Shown here: one piece after another, positions 1 to 11,609 of the stretch
How positions within the stretch are numbered: the first letter of the stretch is position 1
Layout of the letters: every line of letters starts with the position of its first letter
NCBI RefSeq assembly: GCF_900114215.1
Contig: NZ_FOSG01000005.1
Span: forward strand, 186,001 to 250,000
DNA from: Streptomyces mangrovi
GTDB taxonomy: Bacteria > Actinomycetota > Actinomycetes > Streptomycetales > Streptomycetaceae
Direction of reading: 5' to 3'
Length of the DNA: 64,000 nucleotides
Notes under the pieces: generated by a model
Told to the model about the DNA's origin: nothing
Databases searched by the model: none
Seen by the model: only the letters and a program-made list of their open reading frames with translations
Made by a program: the position numbers and the translations under genes

Positions 1-2
1 CG

Positions 3-557
3 GGGTCGGTGGCGGTGCCGGGCGCCCGCGCGCGGGTGGCGCGGGCGGGGCGCATCTACGTCGAGGGGCGCCACGACGCGGAGCTGGTGGAGAAGGTCTG
101 GGGCGACGACCTGCGGATCGAGGGCGTGGTCGTGGAGTACCTGGAGGGCGTGGACGACCTCCAGGCGGTCGTGGAGGCCTTCGGTCCCACTCCCGAGGCC
201 CGGCTGGGCGTGCTGGTGGACCATCTGGTGCCCGGTTCCAAGGAGTCCCGGATCGCCGCCGAGGTCACCGGTGAGAACGTGCTGGTCGTCGGCCATCCGT
301 ACATCGACGTCTGGGAGGCGGTGAAACCGTCCGCCCTGGGCATCGGCGCCTGGCCCCGGGTGCCGCGCGGTCAGGACTGGAAGACGGGGGTGTGCCGGGC
401 ACTGGGCTGGCCGGAGAACACCGGTGCGGCGTGGAAGCGGATCCTGGGGAGCGTGCGCGACTACAGGGATCTGGAGCCGGGGCTCCTCGGCCCGGTCGAA
501 CGGCTGATCGACCATGTCACGGTGGGCGGACCGGCGGGCGGGCCGGACGGCCGGTGA
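3..557 (+). CDS. DUF3097-family protein, C-terminal part (5' end outside window)
   Basis: The frame is open to the left edge of the window, so only the last 184 or so codons are seen. The stretch contains YVEGRHDAELVEKVWGDD, GVLVDHLVPGSKE and VVGHPYIDVWEAVKP, which I associate with the actinobacterial DUF3097 family. The acidic and glycine-rich start resembles a TOPRIM-like fold (EG..D, then VDH), but this is inference. The biochemical role of the family is unknown to me. It ends 87 bases before hemW on the same strand, a usual Streptomyces neighbourhood. The GTG at position 9 is internal and should not be taken as the real start. Confidence 0.75.
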   Translation, partial: GSVAVPGARARVARAGRIYVEGRHDAELVEKVWGDDLRIEGVVVEYLEGVDDLQAVVEAFGPTPEARLGVLVDHLVPGSKESRIAAEVTGENVLVVGHPYIDVWEAVKPSALGIGAWPRVPRGQDWKTGVCRALGWPENTGAAWKRILGSVRDYRDLEPGLLGPVERLIDHVTVGGPAGGPDGR

Positions 558-644
558 GCCCCGGGGGCCGGTGAGCCCTCCGCCCGGCCGGCCGCGGCCC
601 GCGGCCGGCCGGGGACGGGCAGGGTCCGGTGCGGGTGCGGGACA

Positions 645-1886
645 ATGGACCCCATGCCTTCCGCACTGCCCGACGGCGAGCCCGTCCCCGCCGACGGATC
701 CCTGCCCGCGCACGCCCTGGCGGGCGCGGCGCGGCGCCCCCTCGGCTTCTACCTGCACGTGCCGTACTGCGCGACGCGCTGCGGCTACTGCGACTTCAAC
801 ACCTACACCGCGAGCGAACTGCGCGGCTCCGGCGGCGCCCTCGCCTCGCGGGAGAACTACGCGCGGACGCTGGCCGAGGAGGTGCGGCTGGCCCGCAAGG
901 TGCTCGGCGACGATCCCCGGCCGGTGGAGACGGTCTTCGTCGGCGGCGGCACCCCCACCCTGCTGCCCGCCGCCGACCTGGGGCGGATGCTGGCCGTGAT
1001 CCGTGAGGAGTTCGGGCTGGCCAAAGACGCCGAGGTCACCACGGAGGCCAATCCGGAGTCCGTCGATCCGGCGTACCTGGCCGGACTGCGCGAGGCGGGC
1101 TTCAACCGGATCTCCTTCGGCATGCAGAGTGCCCGGCGCCATGTGCTGGACGTGCTGGACCGCACCCACACCCCGGGCCGTCCCGAGGCGTGCGTGGCCG
1201 AGGCCCGCGCGGCGGGCTTCGAGCACGTCAACCTGGATCTGATCTACGGCACCCCGGGCGAGAGCGACGACGACTGGCGGGCCTCCCTGGAGGCCGCCCT
1301 CGGCGCCGGTCCCGACCATGTCTCGGCGTACGCGCTGATCGTGGAGGACGGCACGCGGCTGGCCTCCCGCATCCGGCGCGGCGAGGTGCCGATGACGGAC
1401 GACGACGTGCACGCCGACCGCTATCTGATCGCCGAGGAGATGCTGTCGGCGGCCGGTCTCGACTGGTACGAGGTGTCGAACTGGGCGGTGACGGAGGCCG
1501 CCCGCTGCCGCCACAACGAGCTGTACTGGACGGGCGCCGACTGGTGGGGCGCCGGTCCGGGGGCGCACAGCCACGTCGGCGGGGTGCGCTGGTGGAACGC
1601 CAAGCACCCCGGCGCGTACGCCCAGGCGCTCGCCGAGGGCCGTTCACCGGGCGTGGGCCGCGAGGTGCTGGACGAGGGGGACCGGCGCGTGGAGCGGATC
1701 CTGCTGGAGCTGCGGCTGGTGGACGGCGTACCGCTGGACGTCCTGGCCCCGGCCGGGGCGCGCGCCGCCGGGCGGGCGCTGGCGGACGGGCTGCTGCGCC
1801 CGGAGGCGTACGAGCGCGGGCGCGCGGCGCTGACCCTGCGCGGTCGGCTGCTGGCCGACGCGGTGGTCCGCGATCTGGTGGACTGA
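645..1886 (+). CDS. hemW: HemW-type radical SAM heme chaperone
   Basis: 413 residues, the usual length for HemW (formerly annotated as oxygen-independent coproporphyrinogen III oxidase). The radical SAM cluster motif CATRCGYC supplies Cys42, Cys46 and Cys49 for the 4Fe-4S cluster. It is followed by the SAM-binding FVGGGTPTLL segment, the TTEANPESVD strand and the NRISFGMQS segment typical of this family. The C-terminal part carries the HemW domain (RILLELRLVDGVPLDVL). Known HemW proteins bind heme and deliver it to respiratory enzymes, and they lack the extra N-terminal residues of true HemN. The ATG at 645 is chosen because the protein aligns from there; an ATG three codons downstream is an alternative. 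A free-standing gene on the plus strand, followed by a convergent small gene. Confidence 0.93.
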   Translation: MDPMPSALPDGEPVPADGSLPAHALAGAARRPLGFYLHVPYCATRCGYCDFNTYTASELRGSGGALASRENYARTLAEEVRLARKVLGDDPRPVETVFVGGGTPTLLPAADLGRMLAVIREEFGLAKDAEVTTEANPESVDPAYLAGLREAGFNRISFGMQSARRHVLDVLDRTHTPGRPEACVAEARAAGFEHVNLDLIYGTPGESDDDWRASLEAALGAGPDHVSAYALIVEDGTRLASRIRRGEVPMTDDDVHADRYLIAEEMLSAAGLDWYEVSNWAVTEAARCRHNELYWTGADWWGAGPGAHSHVGGVRWWNAKHPGAYAQALAEGRSPGVGREVLDEGDRRVERILLELRLVDGVPLDVLAPAGARAAGRALADGLLRPEAYERGRAALTLRGRLLADAVVRDLVD

Positions 1887-1945
1887 ACGGACCGGTCCGA
1901 GCGGTCCGAGCGGACTGATCCGCCGCAGCCCGTCTCCCGCCCGCC

Positions 1946-2161
1946 TCAGCCCGTCTCCCGGACGGCCGCCCGGCGTCCGGCGCGGACATCGCGCACGAGC
2001 GCGAGGAAGGCCACGAGGAAGAGGGCTGTCGCCGCCACCACTCCCAGGGGCGACGCCCCGGCCCGGTGGTCGTCGACGGCCATGGCGAGGATCAGCAGGG
2101 CTCCCAGGACTCCGAAGGCCGAGATCGGCGTAGAGACCGATGTGCCGGTGAGACGGGTCAC
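1946..2161 (-). CDS. Small two-helix membrane protein, unknown function
   Basis: About 71 residues with two hydrophobic stretches, one around ISAFGVLGALLILAMAV and one around LGVVAATALFLVAFLALV, ending in a basic tail. I do not recognise a named family. The frame stays open further upstream, but that extension runs through the strong terminator of the upstream acyl-CoA ligase gene (2180-2225), so it is not used. The first usable starts are GTG at 2161 or 2167, and both fall inside a 14-bp inverted repeat. It is convergent with hemW. Whether the gene is translated from this odd start is uncertain. Confidence 0.5.
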   Translation of the reverse strand: MTRLTGTSVSTPISAFGVLGALLILAMAVDDHRAGASPLGVVAATALFLVAFLALVRDVRAGRRAAVRETG

Positions 2162-2171
2162 CGGCACATCG
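2138..2171. repeat. Perfect 14-bp inverted repeat at the start of the small membrane gene
   Basis: Arm cgatgtgccggtga at 2138-2151, a 6-base loop, then the exact complement at 2158-2171. It covers both candidate start codons of the minus-strand gene, so it could be an operator or an mRNA hairpin that hides the start. It is separate from the terminator just beyond it. Confidence 0.75.
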
Positions 2172-2179
2172 TCGCGTAC

Positions 2180-2225
2180 GGTCCGCCCCCCGCCGGGCGC
2201 AAGTGCCCGGCGGGGGGGGCGGACC
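2180..2225 (-). terminator. Terminator hairpin after the acyl-CoA ligase gene
   Basis: Inverted repeat with arms gtccgccccccgccgggc (2181-2198) and its near complement (2205-2224), loop of about six bases, with slippage in the C/G run. It lies 30 bases past the stop of the minus-strand gene ending at 2257. It lacks a clear T tail, as is common for Streptomyces terminators. Confidence 0.8.
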
Positions 2226-2256
2226 GGGGTCGAGCCGGGGCGGCACGCCCCGGGTC

Positions 2257-4146
<1,890 letters not shown>

Positions 4147-4267
4147 AACATCCTCCGGGGCCCGCGACGGTGCAGGGGGGTGGCTCCAAGGCTCGGCCCA
4201 CCGCGAGTGCTGGGGTGGGAAGGGGTGGAACGGTTGCGTGCTGTGCGTACTGCTCTGTGCGTATTGA

Positions 4268-4283
4268 GTGACTCGCGAGTAAC
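4268..4283. promoter_or_regulatory. Palindrome upstream of the acyl-CoA ligase gene, candidate operator
   Basis: The sequence gtgactcgcgagtaac is palindromic except for one pair. It lies about 120 bases upstream of the ligase start in a 383-base intergenic region (4147-4529). A TetR-family fatty-acid regulator would fit, but this is inference only. The rest of the gap holds the lepA terminator and a short direct repeat (ctgtgcgta twice, 4241-4265). Confidence 0.4.
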
Positions 4284-4425
4284 AACCGAGCGGGCGATCA
4301 GCCTAAGACGGAAGGCCCCGCCTTGAAAGGGCTTGCACCTCGCCTGCGTGAAGCCGTGACCTGTGCGATACATACACCACATACCCCGGTCGGCCACCCG
4401 TGCGCCCGTGCACGGGCCCGTACGT

Positions 4426-4469
4426 GTGAGGGCGCCCGCAGACCCGCGCGGGCCTGCGGGCGCCCTCAC
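4426..4469 (-). terminator. Terminator hairpin after lepA
   Basis: Perfect 16-bp stem, gtgagggcgcccgcag at 4426-4441 and its complement at 4454-4469, with a 12-base loop. It lies 61 bases past the lepA stop on the minus strand. Confidence 0.85.
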
Positions 4470-4529
4470 GGACGCTCCGTCCTGCGGCTTCCGCCCGGGC
4501 CGGCCCGGGCGGCCGGTCCCGGGCGGGTC

Positions 4530-6407
<1,878 letters not shown>

Positions 6408-6482
6408 GCAGGGTCCTGTCGGGTCATGGCTCGGATCGGTACGTCTCCCCCATCGTCCCATGAGTGGCGCTTACGGTCCGGT

Positions 6483-6512
6483 TTGGGAGCCGATCAGGCC
6501 TGCTGGTACCCT
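6483..6512 (+). promoter_or_regulatory. Likely vegetative promoter for rpsT
   Basis: A TTGGGA box (6483-6488) and a TACCCT box (6507-6512) are 18 bases apart, close to the HrdB-type consensus. They leave a leader of about 110 bases before the rpsT start at 6628. Ribosomal protein S20 genes often have leaders that mediate autoregulation, but no specific structure is proven here. Confidence 0.45.
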
Positions 6513-6627
6513 GACCGACTGTGTCTCAATGCCCTCGCGCGGGGCCCGGCGCGCGGACGGTGCGACGGGACCGCTCGGGGAGACTGGGCACGGAATCACA
6601 CCTCATCAAACCCGAGAAGGCTCTTTC

Positions 6628-6894
6628 GTGGCGAACATCAAGTCCCAGATCAAGCGGATCAAGACCAACGAGAAGGCCCGCCAGCGCAACAAGGCGGTCA
6701 AGTCCGAGCTGAAGACCGCGATCCGCCGCACCCGTGAGGCGATCGCCGCCGGTGATGCCGAGAAGGCCGCCGAGGCCGCGCGCGTGGCCGGCAAGAAGCT
6801 CGACAAGGCCGCCGGCAAGGGCGTGATCCACAAGAACCAGGCCGCCAACAAGAAGGCGGCGCTGGCCCAGAAGGTCTCCGCTCTCAAGGGCTGA
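6628..6894 (+). CDS. rpsT: 30S ribosomal protein S20
   Basis: 88 residues, lysine- and alanine-rich, with the S20 signature [20 protein letters not shown] and the conserved C-terminal half ending near [20 protein letters not shown]20 binds the 5' domain of 16S rRNA. The GTG at 6628 is the start: it follows a GAGAAGG ribosome-binding site at about 6614-6620. Longer in-frame starts upstream would cross the promoter region and have no family support. Divergent from lepA and followed by a hairpin at 6901-6920. Confidence 0.97.
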   Translation: MANIKSQIKRIKTNEKARQRNKAVKSELKTAIRRTREAIAAGDAEKAAEAARVAGKKLDKAAGKGVIHKNQAANKKAALAQKVSALKG

Positions 6895-6900
6895 ACCCCC

Positions 6901-6920
6901 GGGCCGCCGGCCGGCGGCCC
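6901..6920 (+). terminator. Hairpin after rpsT
   Basis: Palindrome gggccgccggccggcggccc starts 7 bases after the rpsT stop. The stem is 8 bp with a 4-base loop, or a longer self-complementary duplex. Probably the rpsT terminator. Confidence 0.65.
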
Positions 6921-7051
6921 GACCCCGGTGCCGAAACGGGATCCAGCGGACCCTCTCACCGCTCCGTGCCGGCCCATCGCGCCGCACGCGGCCTGCGTTC
7001 GCCACGCGGGTGCGGCGCACCGAGAAGTCACAGGCCGAGAGCCTGACGCCC

Positions 7052-7083
7052 ACTGCCCGCCGTGATCCCCCGCGGCGGGCAGT
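7052..7083 (-). terminator. Hairpin after holA
   Basis: Perfect 11-bp stem, actgcccgccg at 7052-7062 with its complement at 7073-7083 and a 10-base loop, 58 bases past the holA stop on the minus strand. Confidence 0.75.
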
Positions 7084-7140
7084 ACGCGTTCCGCCTCCCC
7101 CGCACCACTATCACTCCGCACCGCACCGCACCGCTCCGCC

Positions 7141-8133
7141 TCAGCGGGAGCGGGCCGCGCGGGCAATGGTGATGACGGCCTTCTCCAGTGCGTACTCCGG
7201 GTCGTCCCCGCCGCCCTTGACCGCCGCGTCGGCCTCGGCCACCGCGCGCAGCGCCGCCGACACCCCGGCCGCCGACCAGCCGCGCATCTGCTGGCGGACC
7301 CGGTCGATCTTCCACGGCGGCATCCCCAGCTCACGGGCCAGGTCTCCGGGGCGCATCCCGCGCGGGGCCGACATCAGCCGGCCGATGCCCCGCACCCCCT
7401 GGGCCAGAGCGCTGGTGACCAGCACCGGGGCCACACCCGTCGACAGCGACCAGCGCAGCGCCTCCAGCGCCTCGGGCAGCCTGCCCTCCACCGCCCGGTC
7501 GGCGATGGTGAAGCTGGACGCCTCGGCGCGCCCGCTGTAGTAGCGGGCCACGACCGCCTCGTCGACGGTGCCCTCGACATCGGCGGTGAGCTGGGAGCAG
7601 GCACTGGCCAGTTCACGCAGATCGCTGCCGAGGATCTCCACCAGGGCCTGGCAGGCCTCCGGTGTCGCCGAGCGCCCGGCGGCGCGGAACTCGCCGCGCA
7701 CGAACGCCTGCCGGTCGGCGGGCTTGGTCATCTTCGGACAGGCGACCTCGCGCGCGCCCGCCTTGCGGGCGGCGTCCAGCAGCCCCTTGCCCTTGGCGCC
7801 GCCCGCGTGCACCAGCACCAGGGTGATCTCCTCGGCCGGGGAGCCCAGATACGCCTTGACGTCCTTGACCGTGTCGGCGGCGAGGTCCTGCGCGTCCCGG
7901 ACGACCACGACCTTGCGCTCGGCGAACAGGGACGGGCTGGTCAGCTCCGCCAGCGTGCCGGGCCGCAGGTCGGCGGGGGCGAGTTCGCGCACATCGGTGT
8001 CGGCGTCGGCGGCCCTGGCCGCGTCGATCACCTGGCGCACCGCGCGGTCGAGCAGCAGATCCTCCTGGCCCACCGCGAGCGTGACGGGGGCGAGGGGGTC
8101 GTCGGTCGAGGACTTCCTGGTTTTACCGGCCAT
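7141..8133 (-). CDS. holA: DNA polymerase III delta subunit (clamp loader)
   Basis: 330 residues. The N-terminal part PVTLAVGQEDLLLDRAVRQVIDAAR and FAERKVVVVRDAQDL, then TLVLVHAGGAKGKGLLDAARKAGAREVACPKM and the helical C-terminal domain (SDLRELASACSQL, RPGDLARELGMPPWKIDRVRQQ), match the bacterial delta subunit. Delta opens the beta sliding clamp as part of the clamp-loader pentamer. The ATG at 8133 (MAGKTRKSS) is preferred over the open extension to 8151, because the family starts just before this basic linker. Downstream it faces rpsT. Upstream, a 149-base gap separates it from the divergent small gene at 8283. Confidence 0.92.
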   Translation of the reverse strand: MAGKTRKSSTDDPLAPVTLAVGQEDLLLDRAVRQVIDAARAADADTDVRELAPADLRPGTLAELTSPSLFAERKVVVVRDAQDLAADTVKDVKAYLGSPAEEITLVLVHAGGAKGKGLLDAARKAGAREVACPKMTKPADRQAFVRGEFRAAGRSATPEACQALVEILGSDLRELASACSQLTADVEGTVDEAVVARYYSGRAEASSFTIADRAVEGRLPEALEALRWSLSTGVAPVLVTSALAQGVRGIGRLMSAPRGMRPGDLARELGMPPWKIDRVRQQMRGWSAAGVSAALRAVAEADAAVKGGGDDPEYALEKAVITIARAARSR

Positions 8134-8282
8134 CGCGCACCAGCATCCCACGAGCCGCCGACAGCCCGGCGGCTCCGGGACCGGTCGGGTCCGGTATGGA
8201 CTGATATGAGCCTGTATAGGTCGGTGTAGACCACTCGGGACCTGTCCGCGGGCCGCTTCGGGGGCTGTCGCACAATGGCGCG

Positions 8283-8528
8283 GTGGACGACGTACGACAC
8301 ATCCTGGTGCTCCCCGACCGCGACGCCGCGCAGGAGGTGGCGGAGGAGGTCACCGAACGGCTCGGCCTGGCCGAGGAGCCCCGGCCGGTCCGCGAGGCGC
8401 TGGCCGGCGAGGACGACGCGGAGGACGCCCAGTGGCTGGTCGTCCTCGACGACCCGGGCGGCGCGTACGACCCGGCCGAACTGGACGCCCTCGCCGCCGA
8501 GTACGACGGCTGGCTGGAGAGGGACTGA
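8283..8528 (+). CDS. Small acidic protein, unknown function
   Basis: 81 residues, strongly acidic. It starts MDDVRHILVLPDRDAAQEVAEEV and ends with EYDGWLERD. The pattern looks like a short alpha/beta protein, and strong GC bias at third positions supports coding. I recall similar small unnamed proteins at this place in other Streptomyces but cannot assign a function. The start is GTG at 8283; no good Shine-Dalgarno motif is obvious. Divergent from holA. Confidence 0.65.
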   Translation: MDDVRHILVLPDRDAAQEVAEEVTERLGLAEEPRPVREALAGEDDAEDAQWLVVLDDPGGAYDPAELDALAAEYDGWLERD

Positions 8529-8654
8529 GACCGGCGGGCGGCATCCGGCGAACAGGCCGGGGAACGGTTGTCCGGGCGGTGGGCGGGAGTAGGGCGCGCG
8601 GCCCAGGACGCCCGCCCGATGCGCCGGGCCTCGCCCCCGGTTGGCGTCCGGCGC

Positions 8655-9125
8655 ATGACGGCCCCTCACCCGGCTCCGCGTACGGTGGAGCAGCGCAGGC
8701 GCGATGTGCTGAAGCGGCTGGAGGAGGACGTGGACGCCTGGGTGTCCACGGTGAATCCCGACGCCACCCCCTGTCTCGTGCCGTTGTCGTTCCTCTGGTC
8801 CCAGGGCTCGCTGCTGATCTCCACCCGCGCCCGCCGGCCCACCGTCCGCAACCTGCGGGCGGCGGACCGGGAGGCGCGGGCACGGGTGGCGCTGGGACAC
8901 ACCCGGGACGTGGTCCTGATCGATGCCCGCGCCGGGATCCTCGATCCCGGCGAGCTGCCCGGGCGGGAGGCGGAGGCGTTCGCCGCGAAACTGGGCTGGG
9001 ACCCGCGTGAGAAGTCCGGATGAGTCTACCTCCGGCTGCGGCCGGAGAGGCTGCTGGCCTGGCGCGAGGAGAACGAACCGGCCGGCCGGGAGCTGATGCG
9101 TGACGGGCGGTGGCTCACGCACTGA
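8655..9125 (+). pseudogene. PNPOx-fold (pyridoxamine phosphate oxidase-like) protein interrupted by one in-frame TGA
   Basis: The first 122 codons from the ATG at 8655 encode a split-barrel flavin or F420 domain: VDAWVSTVNPDATPCLVPLSF, SLLISTRARRPTVRNLR and RARVALGHTRDVVLIDA. A TGA at 9021-9023 follows EKSG. The same frame then continues without another stop for 33 codons (VYLRLRPERLLAWREENE, then LMRDGRWLTH) to a TGA at 9123-9125. That tail is the normal C-terminus of the family (strand plus AWREANE...G..LMRDG.WL). A single base change would restore a protein of about 156 residues. It is either a recent pseudogene, a sequencing error, or a shortened protein. It sits directly next to the disrupted comEC. 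Confidence 0.75.
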
Positions 9126-9157
9126 CGGGCCTTCGGTGAGGGAGGCGAGTCGGCCCC

Positions 9158-9754
9158 TCAGCCCGACGCGACCACCGTGCCGTCCGCGGTGACGGCCAGG
9201 GAGCCGTGGGTGTCGGTGCGCGCAACGGCGGAGCCCAGAGCCCGCAGTGCGGCGAGGACCTTCGGGGACGGGTGGCCGTAGGGGTTGTCCTCCCCGCAGG
9301 AGACGAGGGCGAAGCGGGGGCGCAGCCGCTCCAGCAGAGCCGGGTCCTGTTGGGCCGAGCCGTGGTGGGCGACCTTGAGGACGTCCACCGCGGGCAGATC
9401 GGGGTGTGCCGCCAGCAGGGCGCGCTGCGCCGGGGGTTCGAGGTCTCCGGGGAGGAGGACGGTCAGACCGGCCGCGCGGACGAGGAGGGTGACGCTGGCG
9501 TCGTTGGCGTCCTCGCCCGAGGCGGAGGGCGGTCCGGGCGGCGGCGGCCGGCGGGGCCAGAGCACTTCCCAGGACAGGTCGCCGATCCGGCGCCTCTCCC
9601 CCGGCCCCGCCCCGATCACCGGCACCCCCGCGCGGGCGGCCTCGCGGCGCACCGCCGCCGCCTGCCCGGCCGGCTCGCCCCGGGCGGTGGTCTGGATCGC
9701 CCCGACCGCACGGCCCCTCAGCACCCCGGCCAGTCCGGCGACATGGTCGGCGTG
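9158..9754 (-). pseudogene. comEC: comEC 3' fragment: metallo-beta-lactamase-fold C-terminal domain
   Basis: This fragment encodes the last 198 residues of ComEC. It starts at HADHVAGLAGVLRGRAVG and continues through LTVLLPGDLEPPAQRALLA, VDVLKVAHHGSAQQD and FALVSCGEDNPYGHPSP. These are the later metal-binding and active-site motifs of the ComEC beta-lactamase-like domain, the presumed DNA nuclease part. The first half of the protein is at 17231-19165. The codon for the first His of HADH (9752-9754) directly abuts the mobile element. The open frame runs 30 bases into the element to an ATG at 9784, so a short independent peptide is possible, but it would lack the channel domain. Confidence 0.9.
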
Positions 9755-9789
9755 CACCGTTTCTTCGCGCTCAGCATGTCTCATGAGAC
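9755..9789 (+). repeat. Left element end with GTCTCATGAGAC palindrome
   Basis: The end reads CACCGTTTCTTCGCGCTCAG followed by CA and TGTCTCATGAGACAT. The palindrome is at 9778-9789. Read inward, it aligns with the right end (17230 back to 17199), sharing TTCTT, CGCT and TGTCTCATGAGA. Likely recombinase-binding sites. Confidence 0.7.
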
Positions 9790-9897
9790 ATCAACCTGCG
9801 CTGCAACCAACCGACTCGAACCGCAGGTGGCAAACGCTATCCCTAACTGCGCCGATACTCTGGCGCTTCTCACGCCGCGGTAGCACTAGGGAGACAC

Positions 9898-11094
9898 GTG
9901 ACCGAGACGCCCGATGATGGCACGGACCAGGCAGCCGAGGCTTCGTCCGGTTCAGTCGAGGAGCCGCCGTTCGGCCTGCCGAAGGCGGTTGAAGCCCCTG
10001 ACGATGCCCGCAACGCAACCGAACCGCAGACCTCACCTGATGCGATCGCGGTACCCAAGCAAGACTCGGGTCAAAGTGATTCAGAGGCGGACGCACCGCG
10101 CAAGCGCGTGATCCGCATAAAGAAGAAGCGAGGCCCTGTCGAGCTGAAGTTCCAGCCCGTAGAGAACGGTGTCGACTACCTCCTGAGCGTAACTGAACAC
10201 CTAGCCGACAAGCCTAGTCCGCGCAATCTAAAATACGCCATCCTCCACCTCCAAGCCGCAACGGAAGTACTACTGAAGGCGCGCCTCCAGCTTGAGCATT
10301 GGACGCTCGTCTTTGAGAAACTCGAGAACGCTTCACTCGATAAGTTCAATAAAGGAGATTTCCAGAGTTGCGGAACTCCCGATGCGCTGAAGCGCCTTAA
10401 AGACATAGTTGGGATCGAGGTAGGGGTCACAGGTTCCATCGATAACGACCTGAGGCAGCTTGTTAAATGGCGAAATGCTCTTCAGCACTACGGCCTAACA
10501 GTTCCAGCTCCAGCCGTGGAGAAGCTCTCCGTAAACGTTCTCGATTTCCTACTCTCGTTCGTCCGCGATCAGCTCAGACCGGAGCTCAAGCGACAGGAGA
10601 GGCAAGTACTAGATCGAGAGATGGAATCGGTGAGCGACGGCCTTGCCTCGATCAATAGATTCTTGACAGCCCGAATGAACCGACTTGCCGATGAACTGAA
10701 GGATCTCGCTGACGAGATCACGCATTGCCCGCTATGCATGCAAAAGACGCTAATCGTCGACGGGGATCCCGATTGCCGGTTCTGTCAAGTAGCTTGGCGA
10801 GATGGAGGTGACGTTGCAGCCGCATACGTCGAGAACGTGCAGGGCCTCAGCATATTCGAGGCCATAAAAGATGGTGGAGATGCCCTGATCACCAACTGCC
10901 CAGAATGCCAACACGAATCGCTCGTAGCTGACGTGCAGATGGCATCTGGAACTGTCGCTGACTACTTTTGCTTCCAGTGTGGAACACCGCAAGGCCCTCT
11001 CGGGAAATGCGACGCTTGCGGAAGCCCGACTGTCGTGGATGATGGCCTCTCCCTCTGCGGCTTCTGCTTGGATGCAAAGATAGAAAGATTTTAG
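9898..11094 (+). CDS. HEPN-like protein with three zinc knuckles; element cargo, function unknown
   Basis: 398 residues. Residues 1-80 are low-complexity and acidic, ending in a basic patch (RKRVIRIKKKR). Residues about 85-225 are helical. They include NLKYAILHLQAATEVLLKARL and WRNALQHYGL, where R192-N-A-L-Q-H197 fits the Rx4H motif of HEPN ribonucleases. A coiled helix region (about 225-272) leads to three paired CxxC knuckles: 277/280 with 293/296, 334/337 with 358/361, and 371/374 with 387/390. GTG start after AGGGAGA. Codon use is much less GC-rich than the chromosome, pointing to transfer. It is the only non-recombination gene of the element, so it is the likely cargo. HEPN domains are frequent in defence and toxin systems; a role here is inference. 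Alternatives: a structural RNA-binding or adaptor protein without nuclease activity. Confidence 0.7.
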   Translation: MTETPDDGTDQAAEASSGSVEEPPFGLPKAVEAPDDARNATEPQTSPDAIAVPKQDSGQSDSEADAPRKRVIRIKKKRGPVELKFQPVENGVDYLLSVTEHLADKPSPRNLKYAILHLQAATEVLLKARLQLEHWTLVFEKLENASLDKFNKGDFQSCGTPDALKRLKDIVGIEVGVTGSIDNDLRQLVKWRNALQHYGLTVPAPAVEKLSVNVLDFLLSFVRDQLRPELKRQERQVLDREMESVSDGLASINRFLTARMNRLADELKDLADEITHCPLCMQKTLIVDGDPDCRFCQVAWRDGGDVAAAYVENVQGLSIFEAIKDGGDALITNCPECQHESLVADVQMASGTVADYFCFQCGTPQGPLGKCDACGSPTVVDDGLSLCGFCLDAKIERF

Positions 11095-11159
11095 AAGTTC
11101 ACCCCTTCCGACTTTTGAGGTCGTGTCGGATGTCGCCGCGAAATGCGTTTTGCGGGTAG

Positions 11160-11609
11160 TTAGCGACGTCGGTTGGGGCCGAGTGGTCGGATAGGTGCGA
11201 CGTTCTTCGAGGCATCGCTGTTGAATTGCTGCCGCAGGGCTTCGTTGTCGTGGTAGAGGGCGGCGATCGCGGTGTGGGCGGCCTTCAGCTTCCGCTCCAG
11301 GAGCGTGCAGTCCTGGGTCTTTTTGGCCAGACGCTTCTTGAGTTCGGCGATGGCCGCGTCGCGTTTGGCCTCGCTGCGGGTGACCTTGCCGTGGGCGGCG
11401 ATGTGCGCGTCCCATTCGGCCAGGATCGCGTGAGCGCGGTTCATGGTCGCGCGGCTGACCTGGGCCTCCTTGTAGAGGTTCTCCTTCGTGAGGCGGCCGT
11501 CGGTCCGTAGGGGGCGCCCCTCGAAGAGGCGGGTCATCGCCGTCCGCAGGGCTGCGGCGGTCTTGGGGCTGACCTGATCTTGGAGATCGCCGTCGGTGGG
11601 GCCTGTCAC
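11160..11609 (-). CDS. Small coiled-coil accessory protein of the recombinase operon (TnpC-like)
   Basis: 149 residues. The N-terminal half is a likely helix-turn-helix (GRLTKENLYKEAQVSRATMNRA). The second half is a long charged coiled coil (SEAKRDAAIAELKKRLAKKTQ through ALYHDNEALRQQF). Its size, position after the recombinases and layout resemble the small TnpC protein of Tn554 and the DUF6262-type proteins next to such integrases. TnpC influences orientation and efficiency of Tn554 transposition; here the role is inferred. The GTG start overlaps the stop of the upstream recombinase by four bases (GTGA), so translation is coupled. The 65-base gap to the convergent cargo gene contains only weak hairpins. 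Confidence 0.75.
   Translation of the reverse strand: MTGPTDGDLQDQVSPKTAAALRTAMTRLFEGRPLRTDGRLTKENLYKEAQVSRATMNRAHAILAEWDAHIAAHGKVTRSEAKRDAAIAELKKRLAKKTQDCTLLERKLKAAHTAIAALYHDNEALRQQFNSDASKNVAPIRPLGPNRRR

Noticed and set aside
8655..9125. Reading the TGA at 9021 as selenocysteine
   Set aside because: No selenocysteine insertion hairpin is evident and the family does not use selenocysteine at this place; a nonsense change is simpler.
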